A stretch of DNA of 64,000 nucleotides from Ascidia mentula (Eukaryota; Chordata; Ascidiacea; Phlebobranchia; Ascidiidae), in the NCBI GenBank assembly GCA_947561715.1, contig OX387202.1, positions 11,049,001 through 11,113,000 on the forward strand. The letters are read 5' to 3'. Numbering within the stretch: position 1 is the first letter of the stretch; each line of letters starts with the position of its first letter. Made by a program: the position numbers and the translations under genes. This document shows positions 12,453 through 24,991 of this stretch, one piece after another. Under the pieces are notes generated by a model. The model was given only the letters and a program-made list of their open reading frames with translations, searched no databases and was not told where the DNA came from.

Positions 12453-15400
12453 ATGATGTTAAAGTATTATTTTCAAGCCTTCCTGTTTTGTTATCTGCAA
12501 TGCAGGAATCAATGCAATTCGTTGACAGGTAAGCTGCGTTTTAAATTTACAAAATAAAATTTGTACTGCTTATAAATCTATTAAATATTTCGTTTTCACA
12601 GCAACGTGTGACACAAAGTTATCAAATTTAAATCACTCAATTTCAAAAGTAATCTGCCCACCCAACTGCTGGAGACAATATTCGGATTTGTGTGGAAGTG
12701 ATGATTACGCCTCTGGTCCCCTTTGTCTGGCTGCAATGCATGCAGGACTGATGGATAGTAAGTTACAATGACAGTACCTGGCATGTTTACCGGAATTTCT
12801 TTGATATGAACTCAAACCAAATATTTTTGTAAAGATGATGGAGGCTACTTTGAAGTATACAAAAGTGACCCAATACATGAATATAAAGGATTGGACAGGA
12901 ACGGAGTGAGAAGCAAATCTTGTTCGTTTGCTAGATGGTCGTACACATTTGAAAGTAAGCTATGCTCCGGGTAGCGTTTTTGGTTGGAATAAACAATTAC
13001 TATTTATGTAAATATAGTGAAATGCAGCACGACAGGAAACAGTGAGTTTTCTGTAACTGATGTATTTTGTCCACCTGGTTGTTCGTCCAACTACGTCTGT
13101 GGAACAAATTCGTACAACAAGAATTCCTCGGTTTGTGCCTCTGCCATTCACGCTGGTATCTTGTCGCGTAAGTTGGTGTAATTAACACTTTGTGGTTTGT
13201 TTGAATCAACCATGAATATTTTCAGGAAGTGGAGGATACGTGACGTTTTATTCAAGAAACGGAAGACGCTCATTTATTAGTTCGACCAAGGGTGGTGTAA
13301 CCAGCGAATCGTGTGGTTCATCAAGTCAATACTTTTCGTTGACTCGTAAGTTAACAAAAAGCCTTCTAACAGATAAACAGGGATTGAAAGTGAAAAGAAG
13401 TGATAAATGAAATAACGCTTGTTTTCCAATCAATATTTCAGATGAAGATTGTTTGAGAACTTGTTCTAACAACGGTAAATGTTTGTCTGGAGTTAACGAC
13501 CAACATTGTTCCTGCAGCCCCGGGTTGATCGGGTCAGATTGTGAAATAGGTAAGAAATTGCCCTGAAAGCTGGAATATTTGGTACTAAGATAAATGTGCC
13601 AGGAAAATCGCAAACGAAATGAAAATTAAGACAAATCCTGCATAACGTAAACGCCCCATGCACCTATTTCATGTTGTAATGTTTTTCATGATTAAGAGGC
13701 AGAATATTTGATAGTTCTGAAAATTCGACCTTACTTATAGCCATGTTGAAGGTGCTGTTTATAATGAAGTTCATGCCCCTAAATGCATGTGACAGTCCAC
13801 TGAAATTGATCGTAATTATTATATTCAGACATAAACGAATGCGCGAACGTAATGCACAACTGTCATCAACATGCAACTTGCATCAATACCGTCGGCAGTT
13901 TTCAATGTTCTTGCAACGCAAACTACACCGGAGATGGCATTGATTGTTGTAAGCTTGAAGTCGTTTTTACAATATTCAAATACAGGGATTCCAACATCAC
14001 CGGTTTGAGTCCGTGATGCATTCGTAACCGGTCAGTAGAAAAGAGAAAAATGATGGCTCTTTTCGAGGATGCTGCGTGCTGTATGATGATCAGCTAAACG
14101 AAATAGCCTTGGGTGCTTAACTGTGGTTGTAAGCGAATTGCAGACTAAATAAACTACTTTTTACACAACCTATTACCCTAGTGTTGTGTAGGGCAGGAAT
14201 GTCAACTCTTACCTGGGAGTAGGAATGCAAATTCAGATTATAAATCTCGATTCCTTCTTAGATCCAGATTTCTGTGCACAAAATCCTGATATTTGCCAGA
14301 ACAATGGAACTTGCATTGACACAAAAACATCCTACAATTGTTCATGTGCCCACGGGTACAGCGGATCACATTGCGAAAAAGGTAAGATTTTGTAGTTTTT
14401 GTGTTTGGTTCCTCTTTGGATGAAATGAATGCAATTTATTAACAATGTTCATGGTGTTCGAAACATAGGCTTGTTTCCAACCTGCAAGGACGCATTACAA
14501 AACGGCTTTAACGTAAGCGGAGACTACAATTTAACTTCTCCTCTGACTTTCCAGGGATATTGCTACATGGATGGTGGAGGTTGGCTGGTGAGTTTGCCTC
14601 TCGAGGCTGGAACTGTATCCTAAGTTTTATAGTTGGGAAGCGTTCGGTGGACGTTTACATGTAAAGTTATTGTCTGAGCACCTTACCTTGGTTATGATAA
14701 ATACCAGGTGTTCCAGCGTCGTTATGATGGATCTGTGAGTTTCGACAGAGATTGGGTGGATTACAAGTACGGGTTTGGGAATCTATCAACAGAATTTTGG
14801 ATGGGTTTGTATTCCGATAAAGCAATCCTTAAAGCAAAATAAACCTCTTACAAGTATTAAAACTTACAACTGCGGTTCAATTTTAATAATAGTGGGTTTT
14901 AAATTTAATGCATTTCGTGGACATTTACTAGTTGTGATTGTTCACACTCAGTTAAATATACAGACCTACCAAGCAAAACGTTTTAAGTACGCTACGTAAC
15001 AATCTTAGAGTCGATACAATAGCATCAGTTAATCCAATTTAAATTCCAGTGTTTTCAGAAATATTATTACAACCAACAAATTCTATCAGGTTTGGTGAAT
15101 CTGCATCAAATCACCAGTGCGTCCACTAGATGTCGCCTTCGTGTTGATCTTCAGGATTTTTCCGGAGGTGAAGGATTTGCCGAGTATAGGTAAGACTATG
15201 ACGTATTTAACGTTTTTAATTTATTGCCATTTTTCCAACGATAATTTACCCGATGCTGCCAGAGTGTCATAACTAACAAAATCTTAAAAGACATTAGGGA
15301 AATTTAATACGTCCGATTCCCAAAAAGCTTGAAGCAACACAGAATTTTCTTGCTCTGTTTCAATGCAATTACTCGGTTCGGAATAATTATAAAAACAAAA

Positions 15401-17699
15401 AGTTTAGATACCGCACACACATAGGAATGGTAATCGACTCGTAACGACCCCACATCACCTTTCTTGAGGTTTGCGCGATCGCTTGGACACCAACGCATAA
15501 TTCAGTGTTTTAAATTTCGATTTTCTGCCCAGCATGCTTGGCTACCAAAGTTTTGAATAAGGCAACAAAAATCCCGTAATCGCGACGTGTAAGACGCTGG
15601 CGCAACCTGATTGTCAGTGTATAAGTTGTATAGTGTAAACTCTCTGTGTTCTTTTTGCCCAGCCCTGGGTTAGCTACTGGTCATTGCAAAAGTTGCCGAA
15701 TTAAATCGGCCGAATAAACCGAAACTAATTTTGGTATTCATCTCTTTAAACGCAATAAATTTAAACAAAACATGTACTGGATTGGATCTAATCCTATATC
15801 ATACAGCCTTTTCTGGCGCTTAAAGAATAACCTCGTCTTCTGTACCAACTGCTTTAAAGTTGATTTTCATCATTTCTGTGAAAATAAACAAATGAAACTA
15901 TCACATTCGTACAGTTTAAACAATGATTCCAACCTTTTCTAAACTTAGCGTATCAAAGTTACATGCAGTAAAAAAGAATAATTGCGAAAACCTTAGTATC
16001 GGCCGAATAAATTCGGCAAACCACACTTTCGGTGCATCCCTAGTTTTAATTTGCTTAAAAATGGACCTCAAGTCGTTTGTGAACTTAAACTTGAAAAATG
16101 TCTGGGTTTCCTTCTCAAAACTTCTAATCCCATTCTGAATACTTGCTTAGTTCTTAATACAAATAATTATCCCACACAACACAACGCGACACATGTCGTT
16201 TATTACATCATAAAGTGTTTTATGTTTAACCATCATTTCTATGAGCAACAAACCAATGTAAGCGGATTGATTTAAAACAGTGGTTCCCAAAGTGGGCGCC
16301 AGCGCCTCTCTGGGGCGTTTGCAATCGTACGGGGGGCGCTGGATACCAAATGGGCGATTGGGGGGCGCTAGGAAATAAATGACCGATTGGTGGGCGCTTG
16401 GTCATAGGGCAAATTTTCTCTTATAGCGTAGGTCAGTGTTTCTCAACCGGTGGTACGTACCACTAGTTGTACGCGACCGCATTCCAGGAGCACCTCTATG
16501 TAGTTTGCGGGTATAGTTCGAATTTAAAAAATCGTAACTAATTTCCAAATTTTCGATAGTTCATACTCAAGGCTACTTTGTAACACTCAGAAAGGTGGCA
16601 CAAGACGAAATTGTTTTACCTCCAAATGATACGCAACCACAAAAAGGGTGGGAATCACTGGGCCAAATGATTCTGTCCAATCTTTGTATAATTTATGCTA
16701 CTTTAAAAAAGCTTTTTCTCGCATGCTTTTCTCGCACCAAAAGTTATTGATTCTGACGTCACAACGAATTTTATGTATGTCACAATGTGTCATCAATCAA
16801 CGCTAAATAACCGCTATTCGAAAATGAGGATTTGGTATGGTTTACTTGTTTTTAACAAGAGTTTGGTATTGAACTATCAGAAATCAGACGAAATTGGCGT
16901 CCTTGCACCAACCCCACCCATCGCATTAATTGACAAGCAACAAATAAATTCGTTATGTTTTTTGTCTGTTCTGTTGGGCGTTGTTAAATGACTAAGGTGT
17001 TTGGGGGCGGTACTGAAAAAAGTTTGGGAAACACTGATTTAAAACAACAAATTATCCGTTGTTATTTAAATTACTTTGCATTCAATTAAACATTATGACA
17101 TTGTTGTTTTCAGCAATTTCAGCATTGGCGATGAAGGAAGTTCTTACACAATTACTATATCCGGATATTCGGGGAATATATCAGATTCAATGATTGATGG
17201 GGTGTACGAAAGTCTAAACGGGATGGGATTTTCAACTCCCAACAGAGACCATGATACGTGAGTAATAATGATACAACGTGTTTGATTATAATTCCGTTTT
17301 ACTAACAAAGTAAAACGACTTTTTTTAAAAAGGTCAAGTGCATTTCCTAGAATAGTTGATTTTCGTTGACAAAGTTAACCCAATAAATCAACAATTGTAA
17401 AAATCAATTGTTCTGGAACAGGGGGTTGCGTTAAACTTGTAGTTAAACACAAGTTTTAACTAAGTTTAAATAAGTTGTAACACAAAGTTGTTGACAACCG
17501 ACTTAATTATACTTTCAGGTTAGGAACTAATTGTGCTGAGTGTTGTGGTGGAGCTTGGTGGCATCGTTGGTGTTCACTTGCCCACCTTAATGGTCCATGG
17601 TCGAGAACTTCTACTAGCGAAAACACTATGAGTTGGTATCAATGGAAGAACTCATGGGGTGGAATATTGAGCTCTAAGATGAAAGTGAAATGCGAATAA
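12453..17699 (+). CDS. Secreted two-LCCL, three-EGF, fibrinogen-domain protein (13 exons)
   Basis: Exons: 12453-12528, 12602-12757, 12835-12954, 13018-13167, 13226-13345, 13442-13549, 13829-13948, 14262-14381, 14469-14587, 14708-14804, 15090-15189, 17114-17257, 17519-17699. All junctions are GT-AG and phases agree; the total of 1611 nt gives 536 aa. Exon 1 encodes a hydrophobic signal peptide ([17 protein letters not shown]). Exons 2-3 and 4-5 each encode an LCCL domain ([23 protein letters not shown]; then [15 protein letters not shown]). Exons 6, 7 and 8 are EGF modules, exon 7 calcium-binding ([12 protein letters not shown]). Exons 9-13 form a fibrinogen C-terminal domain ([39 protein letters not shown] end). 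FBG and LCCL proteins are usually extracellular recognition or matrix proteins; the ligand is unknown. Intron 11 holds a hAT element. Confidence 0.92.
15640..16050. mobile_element. Possible hAT-type MITE in intron 11
   Basis: The segment has GCCGAATTAAATCGGCCGAATAAA near one end and a minus-strand terminus reading CTAGGGATGCACCGAAAGTG, a common hAT-type end, near 16046. The opposite end and target-site duplication were not resolved. The paralogous intron at 39.7-41.1 kb is different here. Confidence 0.35.
16278..17036. mobile_element. Non-autonomous hAT element with 8-bp target duplication
   Basis: The element starts CAGTGGTTCCCAAAG and ends CTTTGGGAAACACTG-like (AGTTTGGGAAACACTG), imperfect inverted termini typical of hAT. 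It is flanked by the 8-bp direct repeat ATTTAAAA at 16270-16277 and 17037-17044. The paralogous intron on the minus strand (about 39425-39440) has one ATTTAAAA and no insert. The element has no transposase frame and itself contains a second hAT MITE at 16434-16660. It sits within intron 11 of the FBG gene and so does not change the protein. Confidence 0.92.
16434..16660. mobile_element. Nested hAT MITE (same family as 45.6 kb)
   Basis: Starts CAGTGTTTCTCAACCGGTGG and ends GGTGGGAATCACTG. The internal CGTACCACTAGTTGTACGCG and AACCACAAAAAG match the element at 45625-45859. No clear target duplication remains. It lies inside the 16278-17036 element, so it is the younger of the two. Confidence 0.75.
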
Positions 17700-17934
17700 T
17701 TGTTGGGGAGGTTTAAGTTACGAAAATTAACATTGCGTCGTTAGTTACCATGACAACGTTGTTTTGATTCACAATTATTGAAAGACATTGAAAATACTTT
17801 CACCAGTTTTGAAAAAGGCTTTAAATCGTAAACATCAGGAAAGCAATTATACCAAACCGCATTTATTCCACAAATCCTTAGAATCTTTGTGTTAATAGCG
17901 AACTTCACCTCCTGCATGTTTGTTATTATCAATG

Positions 17935-18575
17935 TATTTGTAGGGAGTTACTTAAAACGTCTATACAAATAATAACACTGCCGTATATCTGACTCCTGAT
18001 AAAAAGTCTGCTATCAAACCCAAAGTCAATCGATCAGTTTAATACATAATAAACAAGCGCACGAGGATTAACAATAACACGTTACAAACCACGCGTACAA
18101 AAAGTCTCTGTCCTATATGTCCTTTGTCCTCTGTCCCTTCGTATCTTTTTTACGATAAAGACATGTGGCCTATTTAGAAAATGCATACCGGGTTATCTGA
18201 GTTCGGATTACCACGTGACTCATTTAAAAAGGTGGCTTGTTGCTAGTATCAACAAACGAATAGCACGTTCGCCGTAAATAAGTTGAACTTGGTTTACAGC
18301 GTGATTATTATCCAAAGTTAATCAAAAAAACGGTTGATGCCAGAAAAACACAACAAAATAATTGCAATACAATAATTTAAAGCTCATCTGGCAAGAAAAC
18401 TTGTTTGCACGACGTTTCGGTCGTTACACAACAGACCTTCATCAGGACAAGTGTTGTATAACGACCGAAACGTCGTACAAACAAGTTTTCTTGCAAGATG
18501 AGCTTTAAATTATTGAATAATATGGCAGCATCAGCATCAAAAATAATTGCAAATATGACGTCCACACTACTTATT
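17935..18575. mobile_element. Insertion of about 640 bp with hammerhead-like palindrome
   Basis: The 3' flank of the FBG gene aligns with the inverted flank at 38400-38760, but this segment is absent there, which places both ends to within a few tens of bases. Inside, 18376-18520 is a near-perfect palindrome of about 65-bp arms. The left arm, read on the minus strand at 18413-18445, has CTGATGAAGGTCTG, a hairpin and GACCGAAACG, a hammerhead-like core. No protein frame was seen. Penelope-like element or retrozyme debris is the likeliest origin. Confidence 0.6.
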
Positions 18576-18779
18576 ATTACATTTTGTGTGTTTCGGATGC
18601 CACTTCTTCCATAGAATAATGCAACGTGTCAATTAGATATTGACAACATGTTCCGTTTTATCATTCCTTGTATATCATGTCGTTGTTGTAATATCGCATG
18701 CAACCGTTTCCATGCTTTATGTTGATAATCCATGTAAATATAAACTTTGAACCATCAGATTTGACAGTTGATTTTTAAT

Positions 18780-19740
18780 TCGAGGATGTCAGTAAATTTG
18801 ATTCAGTTCAGTTTGGCTTTGTCTGATAAACCCCCAAAATGCAGTCACACCAATTTACCGCAAATATTTACAGAAATGCGCGGATATCGCGGCGCCATTT
18901 GTCCGACTTATGGGAAAGGTTTTATGTGAGGTAAAAAGGATTCTTGTCAACACCCAGGTCCTCATTGCAGTCCAAATGATGACCTTACGGCCGTGGGCCT
19001 TCGAGTGGCGTCAGTCACGTGTTTCATTTGTGTTGTTGTTTTTGTCTGTTCAGTTACCTGCCTACCTCTGCGCACACCTGGCTGCAACTCATTCTTACTT
19101 GACACTGATGATGAACACAGTGGTGTTTAAAATGATTTCTTCGGCATGAGTAGCATACTAGCTTTGGCTTTCCTTTACAAATCATTTTCTTGTCACCTCG
19201 CAAGGTTAGACCTTATACACTCTTGTATAATAACCAAACTTAACACCGTAGTTTGTGGAGGACACAGACGCGTCTGATGCGTCTGCAGGGTGCATTCCAT
19301 GGCAGAATGTAGATGGTATGTAGACAGTGAAATTTTGTAGAATTGATTCCTGAACCCGAAATAAATTACTCGATAAATAGAATTTGCAGCCACCAAAAAC
19401 CAAAGGTCATGACGTCAGATTCAGACCATGTTAAAAACCAGAATTTTCCGACAAGATCTCAAAGTATGAATTTCTATTCGATACCAATTCAGGTTTTGTT
19501 TCTTTTTTAAAACCGAGCGACAGTGAAACAATAGAAGTAATTGGTAAGTAACAATAAGCAATTGTGACATCACAGGCCTCAATTGGCTTGCCGCATACAT
19601 ACAAGGAACTGTGTTTATGAAACAACCAATCGAAGAAGCAATAAATTGATCCAAATGTACAATAAATAATATTAGACAGATTATAATATCTAAGGACAAA
19701 AGGGTTGTATGAAAGCGGTTGGAATATTTCATGTTAAGCG
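18780..19740. other. No gene; one degenerate hammerhead-like motif
   Basis: At 19104 the sequence CTGATGATGAACACAGTGGTG begins like the motifs at 5.1 and 63.5 kb, and GCTTTGGCTTTCC follows at about 19160, but the GAAAC part is lost. The rest is unassigned. Confidence 0.4.
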
Positions 19741-19850
19741 GTGACGTCGTCGTATTGGTGAGATCGTCGTATTGGTGACGTCGTCGTATTGGTGACGCCG
19801 TCGTGTTGGTGACGTCGTCGTATTGGTGAAATCTTCGTGTTGATGACGCT
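19738..19850. repeat. Minisatellite, 18-bp unit, about 6 copies
   Basis: Copies of GGTGACGTCGTCGTATTG lie head to tail with a few substitutions. The period is a multiple of three, so the minus-strand frame 19421-19879 stays open across it, but that frame has no other sign of coding. Confidence 0.8.
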
Positions 19851-19962
19851 AATTTGATATTAAAATTAAACAGAAACACATGTTTAGGATGTGGGTTATG
19901 ATTGGGGGGGGGGAAAAAATTGTGAAATAATATTGAAATTACAAATCACAAGTTGAACAGTC

Positions 19963-20211
19963 GTGAGTGGGACTGGCAACTTTATCGCTGGTTGTGATTT
20001 CTATGGTTATGGAATTTGGTTTACCGAAAACAAACTAGACAGAAAATATCACCAAGTGCTTCAGGAAAAGAAAGAAAATGAATGGCGAAAGAAACATGTC
20101 AAAGTGGCAAAGCAAATGAAAATCCTCACTGCAAGTTTTAAACACTGGAGCGGAGTATTGAGAATGGGCGTAAGCGTATATGCCGAAACTATAAGATACA
20201 TGATCCTGTAA
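19963..20211 (+). other. Unassigned 82-codon open frame
   Basis: A plus-strand frame with a Lys/Glu-rich middle (YHQVLQEKKENEWRKK). No family recognised, no splice partner found, and AT-rich surroundings. It may be chance. Confidence 0.2.
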
Positions 20212-20404
20212 ATAAACCTTATTGGGACGTAAAATACTTTATTCCGCTGTTAAAGCCGTGTTTTAGTTAAGTTTTAACGAGGTGCGCTAGCAAAGCAGAC
20301 TCGGGTCGTGTAATTGCATTGTCTGGTGAATTACGTTTTCGTTTTACTGCAGTTATTTTGTAGTTTGGGTTGCCGGCGAGCCTACGTAGCAAGTAAAATC
20401 CGTT

Positions 20405-20795
20405 TTCGTTGTTGGGGTTGTGAGGGGTAAGTTTCAGCAAGATTTGAAATGTTGGGTAAAAGTATAGTTTTTAAGAGGACGAATTTAGAGTCAAAAGCAA
20501 GAAAAGGGTTGATGGTGCACATATTGGGGAACCTCTTTTTCGAAACTGAATCATTTTCCGAAAAAGGGCATGGGGTAAATAAATGTTTGTTGGGGATTAA
20601 CTGAGAGGAAATATAAATTCTTTCAACACTGGACTGTGTATTTAGGGCACGGCGGGAAAATTAACGGAGGTTTGGGTGAAGAAGCCGAAACGAATCCTTT
20701 AGATCAAAAGTTGTTAATAATTTTGGTTGAAGCTGGGTTGTCGGTTGGGTACTGAGGGGTGCTTGCTCAAGGTAAAGTCAGTTACACAATTAACA
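20405..20795 (-). mobile_element. Inverted fragment of the L1/Tx1-like LINE
   Basis: Read on the minus strand, 20795-20530 matches the endonuclease region at 21366-21625 of the plus-strand LINE (shared GTGCCCTAAATACACAGTCC and TTATTTACCCCATGCCC). Then 20530-20405 matches the RT-distal region at 36915-37020 of the second copy (GACTCTAAAT, AAAAACTATACTTTTACCC). The order is that of the intact element with the middle missing. It is therefore an internally deleted copy lying head to head with the next element. Confidence 0.8.
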
Positions 20796-20939
20796 GGATG
20801 TACGTGCGGGTCATGTTTTAACCTTGCGCCGGGAGAGAAATTGGGGTGCGGTTTTAAAGCAGTAATCCCCGATGAATTTATCTGATCAGGTTTTTAACCA
20901 ACCCTTCCCCCCGTTTTGTTGCATGTTTATTTATTTATT

Positions 20940-23680
20940 TTTTCTGTTTAATTTCGCACGATGGTGTCGTATCTAAAGACTCGTATTTAAAGATTCGCAC
21001 CCTTAATGTTAACAGCCCCGATCAAGCCCCCAAGAGAAAGGCCCTGTTCCGGTACCTTTCCTCTTTATACTTTGACATTTTTTGCCTCCAAGAAACTCAT
21101 TCTTAAACTCGTCACCTCTAAAAGGCCCAGCCTGCGGGGGTGTCGCAGTTCATCTAAACACCTACAATCTTCGAATTCTTAACTCCGTTTCTGACTCTGA
21201 CGGTCGCATAATTGCGGCCGACATTTCAACCCTGACCCACACCTTTCACTTAGTTAACATACACGCACCCTCTGGCACAAATCACTACATACTCAACAAT
21301 AAATTCTTCGATTCTCTCTACCCCTACATTTCTTTTACCCACCCCATTGTATTTAATGGTGACTTTAATTGTGTAACTGACCCTACCTTGGACAAACACT
21401 CACCAGTACGCAATCGACAGTCCAGCTACAACCATATAAAGTTATTAACAACTTTTAAACCTACAGGATTCCTTTCGGCTTCTTCACCCAAACCCCCACC
21501 AATTTTCCCGTCGTGCCCTAAATACACAGTCCAGAATTGATAGAATTTATCTTTCCTCTTCGTTAATCCCCAACAAACTTTTATTTACCCCATGCCCCTT
21601 TTTCGGATCATGATTGAGTTTCGGTTTCCGTCAACCTTATCTCTGCCCTACCCAGGGGATGAGGTACCTGGAAAAATTACACTAAAACCCTTGATGATCC
21701 TCTTTTTCGCCTCGATTTCCACCGCTTTTACCCTCTATGGCAAACTCTCGCACCTTTCCACTCTAACCCCATGGACTTTTGACTAACTCTTAAATTTAAA
21801 TTTAAATCATTGATAAAATCTCACTCGAAACGCCTGGCTCAAGAATCCCGAGACCAAACCTATACCCTGCAGCAACAACTCAACACCGCCCGCCAAATTC
21901 TCAACGACAACCCTTCTTCCGAAAACTTTCGTTCTTTCCAATCTATCAAAAAAAACCTAAATACTCTTTACCTTTTCTAAATCCCGTTCTTCTGTTCTAA
22001 AACGTCTTTTCTCCGACTTCCACTTTAAAAATATAACTGATAAACTTATTTTCTCCCAACTGCTACCCTCACGCCTCCACAGTCCCATACTCGATCTTCA
22101 AGACACTCACGGCCTCCCTCTTCCGGCACCCCAAGAACTTCTTTCCCACACCCAGCAATTCTTCGAAACTCTCCATTCAGATCAACACCTTCCAGTACCC
22201 GACCCTTCTAACTTATTTGTTAAAACTCCTTTAAAAGTAATACCAGATTAATTCCTTGTAACCTTATCGAACCCCATCACACAGCACGAGGTAAGAAAAA
22301 CACTTTCCCTTTATCCTTCTTATCTTACCCTTATCTTCAAGAAAAATGACCCCACTCTCCTTAATAATTATAGACCCATTTCTCTGTTAAATACTGGTCT
22401 TAAAATTCTCCACAAGCTTTTGAACCTAAGACTCAAACCCTTTATACCCAAAAGTCGTTCTTCAAACCGATTCGCTGCCCCCGGTTCATCCACATCCGAC
22501 GCAACTTCACTCTTACGCGATCTTCACCACCACGCATCCTCCATTAATTTGGACACTTTCCTCATTTCCCTAGATTTTAAAAAAGCCTTCGATTCTGTTT
22601 CATTCTCCTGGTTACTTCTTCAGTTAAATCTTAAACGCTTTCCCACTTGCTTTACTAATTACCTTTCTGCCCTTCACTCTAGGGCCAACTCCCGGGCCTT
22701 CGGAAACGAAAAACTTACCCCTTACCACTATCCCACCTTGCCAATTAACATCCTGGCAGCCGGTCGTGACCATGGCGGTAACGGCGCGGCAAACATTCCC
22801 CTCTACGCTGACCTATCACTTCTCTATTCTATCAAACAACATTACAATCACCGCCTTTTGGATTCCCCAACTACTATGCAACTTTCCTTCATAAAATATA
22901 ATTTTGGACTTCCCTTAGTAAACTCTTCAACCTTCGTGCTAGAAATTACCTCCCACACGCAACAACACCTTCTCCCCACTATGTATACATTCTCAACCTC
23001 CTCAAATCTTCAAACCTTACGGAAACCGAACTCATGACCCATAAACTGAAGCCCCTCTATCACCGTATTGTGGACGAAACCAACCCACCCCATCATTTCA
23101 ACGACTGGTCTCAAATCCACCATCCTATTTTCCCGAACTACCTTAAAACTTTTGATTATCGCCTTATCCTTAAAATCCTCCCGTTAAAACGTCAACAAAC
23201 CTATCTTGCCCTGGATCAACAACCCCACTGCTACATCTGTGATTCCTCCTTCGAAATATTTTCTCACCTCTTTAACGACTGTCGATCCATTCAACCTCTT
23301 CTCACCCTAATTAGAAATATTTTCCGAACTTTAACTAACTCAAACTCTTCTCTATTTTATACACCTGTACACATCGTCTTTCCACAACTTCACAACACAA
23401 AACCACACACAAAAACATCAGCAGCATTCCTTAACACCACACTTGCACACATTATTTGGAAAACACGGAACAGAATTAAACACGATATACGACCCATCAA
23501 CGACATTTCCCGGCATTTGGTTTCATCCTTCAAAACCTCTGTACACTTTAAGCTAGCTATCCAACGGAACAGAGTCAACCCTTTTCTCGAGGAAATCTTG
23601 GCTGATGTTGTTAACGCCATACCCAACCAATAAATCACAGAAACCGCGCTCTACCGCCCTCTCCCGAATGACACACCAAA
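20940..23680 (+). mobile_element. LINE of L1/Tx1 type, copy 1, degenerate
   Basis: Parts in order: start of apurinic-type endonuclease at about 21000 (LNVNSPDQAPKRKALFRY, CLQETHS), endonuclease core 21120-21540 (VNIHAPSG, NGDFNCVTDP), reverse transcriptase part 22330-22720 (KILHKLLNLRLKPFIPK, LDFKKAFDSVSFSW), and C-terminal part 23034-23633 with CYICDSSFEIFSHLFNDC (zinc-knuckle type) and IIWKTRNRIKHD. Compared with copy 2, the RT segment with GLKLNPTNTEAI is deleted between about 22720 and 22740. The frame is broken several times. The C-terminal knuckle and W..RN motif favour L1/Tx1 over RTE or CR1, though the clade is not certain. Confidence 0.85.
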
Positions 23681-24991
23681 AAAAATGTTGTCAGTTACAT
23701 GGAGAGACTAATTCATCAAGTATCTGCAATGCGAGCTTTCGAGCGTTTCCTCTTCCTTTTATCGACTACTGGTGAAAAACACTAAAAAGGAGATATAGCA
23801 CATCAAGAAAAGCACGCAAAAATGTTGAGTCGTCGATTAATTTGGTCCTGTGGCATAATGTTGTTGTCATGGTGATTTTCACGCACATTTGCGTGAGTTG
23901 CACAATACCTTTTTTTTGAAAGCCTTTTTTCAAAACAGCATGTCGAGCAGGCCTAACTCTGCCTGCATATTTCGTTCCGTTATATGTGTTCCAGTGTGTG
24001 AGGAATTAGGCCAGGAAACATGCATACTGCTACACAATTGTCTGACATTGTCTGAGTAGCGTTTATTTTACTTTTGCATTGTCCTGTGATGATGTTGTGC
24101 GATTATTGGAAAAATTCCAAGTTTAAGGCACGAAAAACTTAACTGGAGGTAATATTTCTAAAAATATTAGGCTTACAAAAGTTTGGCGTCCCATTATAAA
24201 AATTTGCGCTGCAAGAAAGTGTCAAAAGTATACGAGGACTAAGTTTGTTGCTTTTGTAGCAGGAAAAAATGTTTGGGATTAGGCAATAACTAAGATAATC
24301 ATACGTTAAATTTGGTATTTAGTTTATGTCACAGAAAATGGGCCACAACTCAAAATCATACGTGAAATAAGCTAAATAACAATAAAATATTAGGCAATCG
24401 AATTTCAATTTTTAGCAAATATAACAATTTGCTTATTTGAATATTTGCATAGAAGTAAATTTATCTGGAGTGAGATGGCCAAAAAGTTTCATTATTGTGG
24501 GCGGTTACTGTTCGGCGCAACTAACTGTGACGCAATAGTGGTGATTTTGAGGCGACCAGACAGCCATTAGTCAGACTAAACCACGCAATTGTTAGGTAAC
24601 CCCTCGCCAGCATGTGCGACCGCCCTTTTCTTTATCTGCCATTGGGCTCCGGGGTTGTATATTATAGAACGTGTTACTAAGTCTAATTATATTGTTGGGA
24701 CTCTCTCCACAAATATGCAGATTAGACCCCGGGACAAGATACAGTCAAAATAGGAGGTCTCTGTATTGACCTCCCACCACTGCTATTTAGAAAACACTCA
24801 TTACAAAGAAAATATTTTTTTGTACGAAAATACAGATCGCAAACAAACCGGTTCGTGAAGTGTTTGTTTACCCAGGAATGTTTCTAATAAAAAAATTTGG
24901 TGGTTTGTTCCGTTGTCTTCTACCGCAGCTTATATTGGAAACGCTGTGTTGTGATGTAAAAAAATAATTTATATGTGTGAGGCGGATGTTG

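Noticed and set aside
19421-19879. A 152-codon minus-strand gene
   Set aside because: The frame is open mainly because an 18-bp minisatellite has a period divisible by three; the rest has no protein character.
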